From SG8-4 sp964598225 (GTDB lineage Bacteria; Planctomycetota; Phycisphaerae; Sedimentisphaerales; Anaerobacaceae): a stretch of DNA of 43,604 nt. A model generated the notes under the pieces. That model had not been told where the DNA came from. It ran no database searches and was given only the letters and a program-made list of their open reading frames with translations. The stretch is from assembly GCA_964598225.1 (NCBI GenBank), contig CAZRBG010000050.1, positions 1-43,604 of the forward strand, read 5' to 3'. Both the position numbers and the translations under genes were made by a program. Positions 8,074 through 15,624 of the stretch are shown here, piece by piece; within the stretch, counting starts at the first letter, position 1; each line of letters opens with the position of its first letter.

Positions 8074-8819
8074 TACTTGCTCATAGGCGGCTCTGGCATG
8101 TCCAAGGCCTCTTTTTCCTTCTTGAGTTTATCCATTTCTTTGCTCAATCTTGACAATCGGCTGGCAAGAACCCGCACATTATTCCGAAGTTTGCGTAATT
8201 CACGGTTCATATACTGCACATTAGTTAGTGCTTCATCGGGACTTGTTAGGCTGTCAAGCACAGACGCTACTATCTTCTGCTCTGATTCTGTACCTTCCAC
8301 GATAATCAGGAACGTGTCCTCATGGATCTTCATCTCCGGCATCTGACTGTCGTCATACATCTCCCAGCCCGTTTGGATCGTCGTGGCAATATCTTCCAAA
8401 GAATAGCGGAGGTCTTCGTCCTCTTGATCCACCAGGTGTTGAATATTGTAAATTTGGACAGAAGTTGGCTCCTTGCGCCCGTAAAGTCCAATGATATTCT
8501 CGCTGGTGTCCATATAAACGCCAGGACAGATTCTTTGCAGAGTATGAGCCAGAGAAAGCATGCTTATGCCGCTAAGATAAAGGCCAGGAACATTCACGGT
8601 TTTAACATCATCTCCGATTACGACATTAGTTCTTTTCCGGTTCTGCTCCCAGATAGCCGAAAAAAGCTCCTCCAACGTTCCACCCGCGAATTCTACGTCA
8701 TAAGCCTCATTAGAAGAAAGTTCTGGCTTCGGATCAACCGGTACTCGTTTTGTCGGTTGTGCTGCCACAGGAAGGGTTGTTGCTACAAGAATCAGCACTG
8801 TCAAAATGCGGCGTAACAT
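8073..8819 (-). CDS. Exported STN/secretin-N-like protein with C-terminal coiled coil
   Basis: A 248-residue protein starting at the ATG at 8819, preceded by AAAGGAGA; a longer frame to 8900 lacks a ribosome site. It has a signal peptide (MLRRILTVLILVATTLPVAA). A first domain (YDVEFAGGTLEELFSAIWEQ to about residue 115) resembles the STN/secretin short domain. A second has the secretin N1/N3-like ending KIHEDTFLIIVEGTESEQKI. A predicted coiled coil follows (LRKLRNNVRVLASRLSRLSK and onward). No secretin pore domain is present. It is the first gene of an operon with an ECF sigma factor and a membrane protein. STN domains in TonB receptors signal to ECF systems, so a signalling role is conceivable but unproven. 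Confidence 0.6.
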   Translation of the reverse strand: MLRRILTVLILVATTLPVAAQPTKRVPVDPKPELSSNEAYDVEFAGGTLEELFSAIWEQNRKRTNVVIGDDVKTVNVPGLYLSGISMLSLAHTLQRICPGVYMDTSENIIGLYGRKEPTSVQIYNIQHLVDQEDEDLRYSLEDIATTIQTGWEMYDDSQMPEMKIHEDTFLIIVEGTESEQKIVASVLDSLTSPDEALTNVQYMNRELRKLRNNVRVLASRLSRLSKEMDKLKKEKEALDMPEPPMSK

Positions 8820-9083
8820 TATTGTCTCCTTTCGTATTATAAGGCATCGTTTGATTGTACTTACTACATGAATAACGTGGACGTAAAGGAATTCCCTCAA
8901 AAATAACGGTAAATCTCAAGCGATTTTTACAATCCCGGGGAAATTGGATGTGTCAGGTACATTTTCCGGCTTGCGAGAAGCCGGGACGAATCATGGTCGA
9001 TCGTTAAGAAGTAAGTTCTTGAAGAGAATTCGAAAAGCCTGGGGCGTTCTGGTTTGCTGGTCCTATTGTTATGGTTAGACACT

Positions 9084-9662
9084 CTATCTGACATGGCGCC
9101 AGCTAACGGATTGGGTGTCTATTGCTCGCAGTTCGATGCATTCTATTAGCCAGCCGGGGCCGGGGCGCTTTTCGAATGTGACGTCGACTTTTATCTGTAC
9201 TGATGATTTGAAGTTCTCGGCTACGTAGCTGTTTTCGTCGAAGGTTACGCGAATGAACACGTTTGCCGTTGCGGCGGATTGCGACAAGTCTACAATCCTG
9301 ACACCTTTTTTCTTCGCGCTGACAACCTGGTGTTCGGCCGCTGCCTGCCTGAAATAGTACAGCAGGCGCCGCTTCGAGCCGTGTGCCGAGTCGCTGTAGT
9401 CGGGTGATATGATTGGTGCGAGAGCGGCGACATCCCTCTCGACGGCAGCGGCGATACCTTTGTCGATAACGGCGTTGATCTTTTCGTTGTCCGTCTGGAC
9501 CATAGCATCCAGGCCGACGCCTGCCCCGGCCACAATCAACGGCAGCAACCACTGCCACCAATGCCGCTTTTCAGGAAGCACGCTGCGAAAAGTGAGCACC
9601 CCGAACAAGACCAGAACAGCCGCCCCAATCAACGTGTAGGGTTGCTCATAGAAATCGTACAT
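9084..9662 (-). CDS. Membrane-anchored NTF2/SnoaL-like protein
   Basis: A 192-residue protein with AGGAAA before the ATG at 9662. It has two N-terminal membrane helices (YTLIGAAVLVLFGVLTF and WWQWLLPLIVAGAGVGLDAM). The rest has the outline of an NTF2-like fold: an alpha-helical start (INAVIDKGIAAAVERDVAAL), then APIISPDYSD, then beta strands ending in GWLIECIELRAI. Such domains often act as ligand-binding or assembly modules; no catalytic residues can be named. It lies 33 bases downstream of a prepilin-like gene on the same strand and may be co-transcribed. The fold assignment is tentative. Confidence 0.5.
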   Translation of the reverse strand: MYDFYEQPYTLIGAAVLVLFGVLTFRSVLPEKRHWWQWLLPLIVAGAGVGLDAMVQTDNEKINAVIDKGIAAAVERDVAALAPIISPDYSDSAHGSKRRLLYYFRQAAAEHQVVSAKKKGVRIVDLSQSAATANVFIRVTFDENSYVAENFKSSVQIKVDVTFEKRPGPGWLIECIELRAIDTQSVSWRHVR

Positions 9663-9695
9663 CTCGTTTTCCTGATGTAAAGCTCGCGACCCGCT

Positions 9696-10496
9696 TTACA
9701 AGAGCGATCTGCGCGCATAGCCCTTCAGCGCGAAGTCGAAGTCTTTCTGTTCATCGTCGGAGGCGGGTGTCCTGAAGAACGAAAAGTTCTGCGGCTCGTA
9801 CAAGGCACGCAAATTCCACTCGATTAAGCCCTGACCGAGCCACCTGTGTGTACCCACGTGGCCGTCGGCCCAGCCGAGAGTGCTGCTGTTCCTGCGGTGC
9901 CAGGTGGCGAAGGGATCAACCCATTGTCTCGATTTCGGATTGATCACCCATGAGTTCATATTATAGCCTCTGGGATCGCACTCTGTAGTAAAGACGTACT
10001 TCGTGGCGGGCGACTCGATATCGGAATATTGCATACACGCCCTGATCTCCCAGCCGGTGCCGTCGGTGCCTACTCCATTCAGACCCCCGGCGATTGAGAA
10101 TGTGCGAAAAGCGTACTTATGCTGCGGATTGTTTTTTCTTTTGTCGGATGGGCATCGGTAAGCATCGATCTGCTTTACATAAGGCCAGAGCACCCCTTTC
10201 TTTATGTACTGCTTTTTCTCTTCGACACTGGAGTCGCCGGTATTTGGCGGCATGACGACCCAGTATCCCTGCTCGTTGTTGTTGCCTCCGGGCGTATTGG
10301 CGTTGCACAGTTTGGAATCGTTCTCGTCCTTGTACATGAGCCAGGCAAGCGTCAGAGTCTTTACGTTACTGCGACAGACGATACTCCGGCCCTGTTCCCG
10401 GGCAATGCGAAGTGACGGCATCAAAATGGCCATCAGCACTGCAATAATCGCAATGACTACCAGCAGTTCTATTAAGGTGAATCCTCTCCTTTTCAT
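9696..10496 (-). CDS. Prepilin-like protein with N-terminal methylation motif (H-X-DG type)
   Basis: A 266-residue protein; the ATG at 10496 gives the canonical leader MKRRGFTLIELLVVIAIIAV, preceded by AAAGGGG. A short basic leader, a G/F cleavage-methylation site and a hydrophobic helix with E at +5 mark a type IV pilin/type II pseudopilin signal. The C-terminal part contains WHRRNSSTLGWADGHVG, close to the H-X9-DG motif of the large planctomycete DUF1559-related family (here the spacing is ten). These proteins are processed by a prepilin peptidase and end in a periplasmic or surface domain. No pilus assembly genes are nearby. Confidence 0.85.
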   Translation of the reverse strand: MKRRGFTLIELLVVIAIIAVLMAILMPSLRIAREQGRSIVCRSNVKTLTLAWLMYKDENDSKLCNANTPGGNNNEQGYWVVMPPNTGDSSVEEKKQYIKKGVLWPYVKQIDAYRCPSDKRKNNPQHKYAFRTFSIAGGLNGVGTDGTGWEIRACMQYSDIESPATKYVFTTECDPRGYNMNSWVINPKSRQWVDPFATWHRRNSSTLGWADGHVGTHRWLGQGLIEWNLRALYEPQNFSFFRTPASDDEQKDFDFALKGYARRSLL

Positions 10497-10872
10497 TGTA
10501 ACAACCCCTTTCGTACGATTGTGTGCATTATATGTCTCTACCTTTTTTGTAAATATGCGCATGCCTTAAGGTTCTGTTCTCCAAACTCCACGTCAAGAAT
10601 GTTCTTTGTACCTACACCAAGATTGTACCAGCAAAGCGTGATCGAGTCAACCAGAACATCTGCATTATCAAGTTGCCTTTCTCATGACGTTACTGTGCCC
10701 CTGCGTGCTCATTGTCGGGGTAACCCGCCGGCTAAGCAAAAAAGAGCGAGAATCGAGGAATTTACTTAACAATATCGACGAACTTGTCGGGCCGCGTGTT
10801 TCTATAGAATCGCGTAGCTCAAACGTCTCAGCTAAGGAAGTGTTTTTCGTGGTAGTGCAAAGGAGACTTATA
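10497..10872. other. 376-bp divergent intergenic region
   Basis: It lies between the prepilin-like gene (minus) and the small DUF-type gene (plus). It probably carries both promoters. I see no RNA gene, repeat or terminator. Confidence 0.35.
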
Positions 10873-11172
10873 ATGCGAATGCTGATTCATGTCAAAATAC
10901 CGCATGAGAGGTTTAATTCTTGCGTCAAAGACGGGTCCGTCGGCGATAAGATGAACCGAATGCTCGATGAAATCAAACCTGAGGCCGTTTACTTCACCGA
11001 ATACGGCGGTCGTCGCGCGGTAGTCATTATCGCCGACGTCGCCGAGCCGTCGGACGTGCCCAGGATAGCCGAGCCGTGGTTCCTTGCCTTTAACGCCGAG
11101 GTTGAGTTCCACGTGGTCATGTCGCCGGCCGAACTCGAAAAAGCCGGCATCGAGGAAATCGCGAAAAAGTGA
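10873..11172 (+). CDS. Small conserved protein, DUF3303/panthothenate-like fold unclear
   Basis: A 99-residue soluble protein starting at the ATG at 10873, where AAAGGAGA is well placed; the longer in-frame extension upstream has no site. It begins MRMLIHVKIPHERFNSCVKD and contains EAVYFTEYGGRRAVVIIADV, then PRIAEPWFLAFNAEVEFHVV. The pattern is a small alpha-beta ferredoxin-like fold as in DUF3303-type proteins. There is no catalytic motif. It is a single gene with no clear operon partner; the next gene is 143 bases downstream. Confidence 0.6.
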   Translation: MRMLIHVKIPHERFNSCVKDGSVGDKMNRMLDEIKPEAVYFTEYGGRRAVVIIADVAEPSDVPRIAEPWFLAFNAEVEFHVVMSPAELEKAGIEEIAKK

Positions 11173-11315
11173 GCTTAGCCGGGGAGTCATGATGCATGTT
11201 ATTACGAGCCCGGGAAAGGGAATGGGCGTTTGGCTTTGAAGAGAATCATGAGATATAGCTGGTCGGTCAGTACCGTAATACGTGTATTTCTTTCGGGTTT
11301 CTGAAGGACTTCGGA

Positions 11316-12203
11316 ATGAAATTCATACTAAGACTTGTAAAGAATGCCGTCCGGGAGTTTATCGACGACAAGGCGATAAGCCTGGCCGCGGCACAGGCAT
11401 TCTTTGCGGTTCTGTCGCTGGCGCCGCTGGTGATACTTCTTGTTTCCGGCGCCTCGCTGCTGGGTGCTGATATCCAGCAGCAGTTCATTTCTCAGATCGA
11501 GAGCAGTGTTGGGCCGAAGGCGCGCGATGTTGTCGATCAGATCGTAACTCAGGCTCGCAAGCAAAGAGGAATAAGCGGTACGTCTTCGATTGCGGGTCTT
11601 GCAGTTCTATTATTCGCGGCCACAGGTGTTTTCGTGCGGATGCAGGATGCTTTGAATGCGATGTGGGGGGTACAGGCCGTGCCGGGGCACATGCTGTGGC
11701 GCTGGCTGCGAAAGCGATTCTTTTCGTTTGGCATGATCCTCACGATTGGCTTTCTACTGTTGGTCTCGCTAATACTCAGCGCGGCAATACGTTTGCTGTT
11801 CACCGGCACGAGCGGCTTGCTGTGGCGGGCCGGGAGCACCGGGGCGTCGTTGCTGGTCTTTACCATTCTGTTTGCCTTGATCTACAAGTTCCTGCCGGAT
11901 ATGGAGATCGCCTGGAAAGATGTGTGGATCGGCGGGCTTCTGACGGCGATTATGTTCGCAGTCGGCGAATTCGCAGTCAGCGTCTATCTGGGCCGTCGCG
12001 CCCTCGGATCGATGTACGGTGCTGCGGGTTCACTGGTTGTCCTGCTCCTGTGGGTCTATTACGTAACGTTGATCTTCTATTTCGGCACCGAATTAACTCA
12101 AGTATACGCACGCGATTACGGACGGGGGCTCGAACCGGAAAGCCACGCCCAAAGGATTTCAGACGGCGCGCTGCACAGAGAGAAGGCCGATCGGAACAAA
12201 TGA
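11316..12203 (+). CDS. YihY/BrkB-family inner-membrane protein
   Basis: A 295-residue polytopic protein; GAAGGA lies before the ATG at 11316. It matches the YihY/virulence factor BrkB (UPF0761) family: an N-terminal amphipathic part with AISLAAAQAFFAVLSLAPLV, about six membrane helices, the LSAAIRLLF and ALIYKFLPDMEIAWKDVWIG segments, and YGAAGSLVVLLLWVYYVTLI followed by FGTELTQVYA near the end. Family length is about 280-300. The family was once proposed to be RNase BN, which was a misassignment; its transport or envelope role is still unclear. The tail after residue 270 is charged and probably cytoplasmic. Confidence 0.9.
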   Translation: MKFILRLVKNAVREFIDDKAISLAAAQAFFAVLSLAPLVILLVSGASLLGADIQQQFISQIESSVGPKARDVVDQIVTQARKQRGISGTSSIAGLAVLLFAATGVFVRMQDALNAMWGVQAVPGHMLWRWLRKRFFSFGMILTIGFLLLVSLILSAAIRLLFTGTSGLLWRAGSTGASLLVFTILFALIYKFLPDMEIAWKDVWIGGLLTAIMFAVGEFAVSVYLGRRALGSMYGAAGSLVVLLLWVYYVTLIFYFGTELTQVYARDYGRGLEPESHAQRISDGALHREKADRNK

Positions 12204-12374
12204 GGGGCAGTTCCCGCGTGAAACGGAGCGAGGACACGACAAACTCATAAGGCCGCATTGTGGCAGATCACTTCAAAACCTCCTGCCGGAACGGTTCTTT
12301 CTGCTTGGATCAAAAAGCGCTTTCGCGTATGATATGTCCAACGGGTGAAAGTCGCGTCAATTTGGGTTTGGGGT

Positions 12375-12938
12375 ATGAACTATTTCGCAAGCACACTGCT
12401 CGGCCTCAGTATCAGTTGCAGCCTGTTAGTTTGTGCAAGCTGCGTTATATACGAATGTCTGGTTATGCCTGCAGAGTGCTTTTCGCCCGAGCAGGGTGAG
12501 CCTACGACCGTCAAATTCATGACCTATAATATTCTCAAGCACCAGAATGAGGAGAAGTGGGAAAGCCGCAAGGACGTTGTTTTTGAAACGATCGCGATAA
12601 CAGAGCCGGATGTATTAGCGATCCAGGAGTTGATGGAACAACAGAAAGATGACTTTGAAGCGGCCTTTCCCGATTATCGAAAGATTTTTGTAAGCAATGA
12701 AGACCGAGAAGAGCGAGATCTTTGGAATGCGATCTATGTTAAAAAGGAAAACTTCAAGATTCTGGATTACGGTCACTTCTGGTTTTCGGAGACTCCCGAG
12801 GTGCCTTCCAACCAGTGGAACAACGAGACACTGCGAGTATGCCTGTGGAGCCGTATCGAAGACGCCTCGGACCATTATCCTGTTATGGCTGCAGTTCGCT
12901 TCCCTACAGGTAAGATCAGGCGGCTGATTGCACATTGA
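12375..12938 (+). CDS. Endonuclease/exonuclease/phosphatase-fold protein with central deletion
   Basis: A 187-residue product from the ATG at 12375 (a GTG at 12345 is an alternative), with a hydrophobic N-terminus (FASTLLGLSISCSLLVCASC) suggesting export or lipid anchoring. Residues about 44-75 carry the first EEP motifs: VKFMTYNILKHQ and PDVLAIQELM. It continues to FWFSETPEVPSNQWNNETLR and VCLWSRIEDA, then joins directly to SDHYPVMAAVRFP, the family's last motif. The normal segment between, about 80-100 residues with the NTHLDH and GDFN catalytic motifs, is missing. The frame is intact, so this looks like an internal in-frame deletion that should abolish catalysis. It may be a pseudogene that still reads through. 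Confidence 0.75.
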   Translation: MNYFASTLLGLSISCSLLVCASCVIYECLVMPAECFSPEQGEPTTVKFMTYNILKHQNEEKWESRKDVVFETIAITEPDVLAIQELMEQQKDDFEAAFPDYRKIFVSNEDREERDLWNAIYVKKENFKILDYGHFWFSETPEVPSNQWNNETLRVCLWSRIEDASDHYPVMAAVRFPTGKIRRLIAH

Positions 12939-12961
12939 TTGCAGAGGCAGGCTGTCGGCGG

Positions 12962-13429
12962 TCACGCTTGATCTTGCCGGTCTTTCTGGAATTCTTTCTT
13001 TGCTTTTTCGTATGCGTCTTTGAGTTCTTCAAGGGCGGCGCTCAATTCCTGCTTGCTTTGCTGCCAGGCTTGGCCGCTCTGTTTCTGTAATTCGTCGAGT
13101 TCGGTCTTTACGGCTTGCATTCTTTGCTGGAGACCCGTCTTGGTCTGCTGCCATTTTTCGGAGGTCTCGCCCTCGAGGTCGGAGATCAACTGATTTGTCT
13201 GCGTTTCCAGATCGGAGTAGCTTTTCTCGGCTTGTTCCACGAATTCTTCCTTCTGCTGCGACAGAAATTCACCGGTTGCTTCACCTGCTTCTTTCATTTC
13301 TTCCTGCGCTTTTTCGGCCGCGGTCTGGCCTTCCTCTCCGGAATCTTCGGATTTCTTACAGCCTGTTAGAAACAAACCCAAAGCTAAACCGGCACACACC
13401 AGCGATGTCATGACGATTAGTTTCTTCAT
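12962..13429 (-). CDS. Coiled-coil lipoprotein
   Basis: A 155-residue protein; AAAGGA lies before the ATG at 13429. A signal peptide ends in a lipobox (ALGLFLTGC, Cys at about 22), so it should be lipid-anchored to a membrane. The mature protein is almost wholly charged and glutamine-rich helix (for example AEKAQEEMKEAGEATGEF and SGQAWQQSKQELSAALEEL), predicted to be coiled coil. It resembles generic late-embryogenesis/apolipoprotein-like bacterial proteins, which are low-complexity, so no family is claimed. It converges with the EEP-fold gene with a 23-base gap. Confidence 0.75.
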   Translation of the reverse strand: MKKLIVMTSLVCAGLALGLFLTGCKKSEDSGEEGQTAAEKAQEEMKEAGEATGEFLSQQKEEFVEQAEKSYSDLETQTNQLISDLEGETSEKWQQTKTGLQQRMQAVKTELDELQKQSGQAWQQSKQELSAALEELKDAYEKAKKEFQKDRQDQA

Positions 13430-13617
13430 TTTGCCGTCCTTTCGATGTTTCATATTCTCAAATGTGTTCATACACAAAGCATTCCGCCTGGTAAGTTTAT
13501 AAGCCGAGAGGCGGCTGATGAAAATAGGGAGAATGCCTCAATCCGCTAAGGAAAAAGCCTAATGACGCCAAAGGCTGGGTCGCCTGCGACTGCAAGAATT
13601 CTATCCATCATTTCTGA

Positions 13618-13803
13618 ACTAACAGGCATGACGAATTTGTGAATGCCGCTTTTTTGGATTCATCCGTAAGAAAAATTGGACTTAAACAGTTGTGGACTTT
13701 AAAATGGTATGGTAAGTTCAATACGGTGAATTCCTGGACCGGGGCCGGTGGAGCCCGGTATGAGCACTGGCCTGAGTGGATGAGAAAGTTCAAAGACCAC
13801 TGA
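13618..13803 (+). pseudogene. Remnant of a prepilin-like gene (C-terminal end)
   Basis: The frame TNRHDEFVNAAFLDSSVRKI followed by GLKQLWTLKWYGKF and WPEWMRKFKDH, then TGA at 13801, aligns along its whole length with the C-terminus of the intact gene just downstream (INRHNGYINTVFLDLNVRKV, GLKELWTLDWHRNF, WPQWMRSFKDY). In-frame upstream there is a TGA at 13615-13617 exactly where the intact copy has Cys (LVCINRH). Earlier codons (about 13561-13614) may also belong to it, but the frame closes at 13525. There is no start and no prepilin leader, so it is a decayed tandem copy, truncated at the 5' end. Sense is plus strand. Confidence 0.8.
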
Positions 13804-13841
13804 AGGTCGGCCAATCTGTGGAAAATGAAAGGAGCGGGATA

Positions 13842-14603
13842 ATGCGCACGCGAAAAGCCTTTACACTAATAGAGCTTCTTGTGGTAATCGCCATCATCGC
13901 CCTGCTGCTGGCGATATTGATGCCATCGCTTCAGCGAGTCAGAGCACAGGCGCGAGCAGTCGCCTGCATGTCCAACGTCAAACAATGGTCGTACTGCTGG
14001 CACATGTACCTCGATGAATCGGATGGAAAATTCCCGTCGGGCGCCGGCGCCTCGGGCGACTGGCCCGAGATGCTGCGAACTTACTACAAGGACCGCGGGG
14101 CCCTCACGCTGTGCCCGTCGGCGACGAAACCTTACAATGAGGGCGGAAAGGTGCCCTTCGGAGCCTGGCGGTGGCAGCCCCAGGGCGGCGGCTGGACAAA
14201 CTTCGAGGAAAAGCAGGGCGAGGACTATGGCAGCTACGGCATGGATGAATGGCTCGGCGACCGGCCCGGCGACAATTTCTGGCGGCATCGCGAGCAGAAA
14301 AAGGCAAGCACTATACCGTTGTTCTTCGACTGCGTGGTCTGGGACGTGTATGCCAATCACACACAGGGACCGCCCGAGATCGACGGCATTGTTCAAAATG
14401 AAATGCACCTGGTGTGTATCAACAGGCACAACGGCTATATAAACACGGTATTTCTGGACCTTAATGTCAGAAAAGTCGGCCTTAAGGAGCTTTGGACGCT
14501 GGACTGGCACCGCAACTTCGACACCCAAGGCCCCTGGACCAAAATCGGCGGCGCCCAGCCTGAAGACTGGCCCCAATGGATGAGAAGCTTTAAGGACTAC
14601 TGA
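13842..14603 (+). CDS. Prepilin-like protein, H-X9-D family member
   Basis: A 253-residue protein starting at the ATG at 13842 with AAGGAG upstream. Leader and helix: MRTRKAFTLIELLVVIAIIA, the prepilin processing motif. The body has aromatic and cysteine-containing stretches typical of the planctomycete family (CMSNVKQWSYCWHMYLDESD). The C-terminal part has RHNGYINTVFLD, an H-X9-D in which the usual G is L, and it ends in the conserved WPQWMRSFKDY tail. The gene immediately follows a decayed relative that shares this tail, pointing to a former tandem pair. It converges with the Tat-exported protein gene, whose stop is three bases away. Confidence 0.85.
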   Translation: MRTRKAFTLIELLVVIAIIALLLAILMPSLQRVRAQARAVACMSNVKQWSYCWHMYLDESDGKFPSGAGASGDWPEMLRTYYKDRGALTLCPSATKPYNEGGKVPFGAWRWQPQGGGWTNFEEKQGEDYGSYGMDEWLGDRPGDNFWRHREQKKASTIPLFFDCVVWDVYANHTQGPPEIDGIVQNEMHLVCINRHNGYINTVFLDLNVRKVGLKELWTLDWHRNFDTQGPWTKIGGAQPEDWPQWMRSFKDY

Positions 14604-14606
14604 TCG

Positions 14607-15578
14607 CTATGCTCTCCAGGGGCGCTGGCGTGTGATCTTTTTGGAAAAGACGTCCTGTGCGATCAGCGAATCTTCAATTACCTGGAAATCGAACATTCCC
14701 ACGCAGGCAAAGTCGGCGCCGTTCTCGAAGACCCACTTGAAGCTCTTTCGCGGATGAATCGCGCCCGCGGCAAGAACTTTGAAAGCAATCCACGGCGTTT
14801 CCATCGACTGCATATACTTGATCGTTTCCTCAGGCGTTCGCGCCCAGATGTTGTCGTGCTCCGGTTCGATATCGGCCGACCAGTAGTTAGTCGGGTGGAG
14901 CGTCTTGACCCAGAAGTCGGGCTTGAGGCCCCCATTGACGCAGGCTTTGACTGTATTGAGCCGATGCGCGCCAAGGCCGCCGGGAACGCCCTGCTCCTTG
15001 ATGTAGTCGAGAGCCTTGCCGAGCAGGTGCGTCTGGTTCTTACTGACTGCCCTGTCACAAAGACCGCCCTGGATATAGACTGCATGTGCGCCGCTGTCCA
15101 CCGAGCGTTTGATGCCGGCTTCTATGGTCTTGCCGGAAGCGCAATCTGAAATCCACTGAATCTTGCCGCCCCGCTCGTTCCAATAGCGATTTATCACCCT
15201 GTCGGAAACAGGATTGGTCAGAATCGTATTGATCCCATTTTCTTCGGCCAGTTCGAGAGTCTCAAAGACTTTCTCGTCGGTATGGTAGGCCTTGACCAGC
15301 GTGGAAACGTATATAAGGTCCCTGCTGTGTGCCCAGCCGCCGATTAGGTTGCCGCCGCAGATTATCCTGCTTATTTCGAGGTCTTTGATCTGGCCGCGAG
15401 GCAGCTTATCGGCTCCGGCGGCCGATTTATTTCTCGCCGCCTTGCCGGGCTTTTTGTTTTCCGCTGGCCGCGCTAACAGGTTCTGTTCTTCGAAGCTCTT
15501 GAAACCGAGCGAAGCTCCCGCCGAAGCGGCGATTGATTTCATTAGAAAATCGCGACGATCCACATTTTTTTCCGGCAT
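14607..15578 (-). CDS. Tat-exported TIM-barrel-like protein (paralogue 1)
   Basis: A 323-residue protein with a twin-arginine signal (DRRDFLMKSIAASAGASLGF). After a lysine/alanine-rich linker, the fold part has ISRIICGGNLIGGWAHSRDL, DEKVFETLELAEENGINTIL, GGKIQWISDC and PWIAFKVLAAGAIHPR, then FENGADFACVGMFDFQVIED. The repeated strand-helix pattern and GGNLIGG, A.EENGINT and KVLAAGAI segments suggest an aldo/keto-reductase-like or related (beta/alpha)8 barrel, but the catalytic tetrad is not obvious. It shares all these motifs with the gene 46 bases upstream. Such proteins are abundant in planctomycetes; substrate and activity are unknown. Confidence 0.7.
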   Translation of the reverse strand: MPEKNVDRRDFLMKSIAASAGASLGFKSFEEQNLLARPAENKKPGKAARNKSAAGADKLPRGQIKDLEISRIICGGNLIGGWAHSRDLIYVSTLVKAYHTDEKVFETLELAEENGINTILTNPVSDRVINRYWNERGGKIQWISDCASGKTIEAGIKRSVDSGAHAVYIQGGLCDRAVSKNQTHLLGKALDYIKEQGVPGGLGAHRLNTVKACVNGGLKPDFWVKTLHPTNYWSADIEPEHDNIWARTPEETIKYMQSMETPWIAFKVLAAGAIHPRKSFKWVFENGADFACVGMFDFQVIEDSLIAQDVFSKKITRQRPWRA

Positions 15579-15624
15579 CTTCTATCCCTCTGATTCTGTT
15601 GTAAGAAACGTTGAAATTCCTGCC

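Noticed and set aside
13615..13617. TGA at a conserved Cys position as selenocysteine
   Set aside because: The gene has no start or leader left, and no selenocysteine-insertion-type hairpin was seen just downstream, so decay explains it better.
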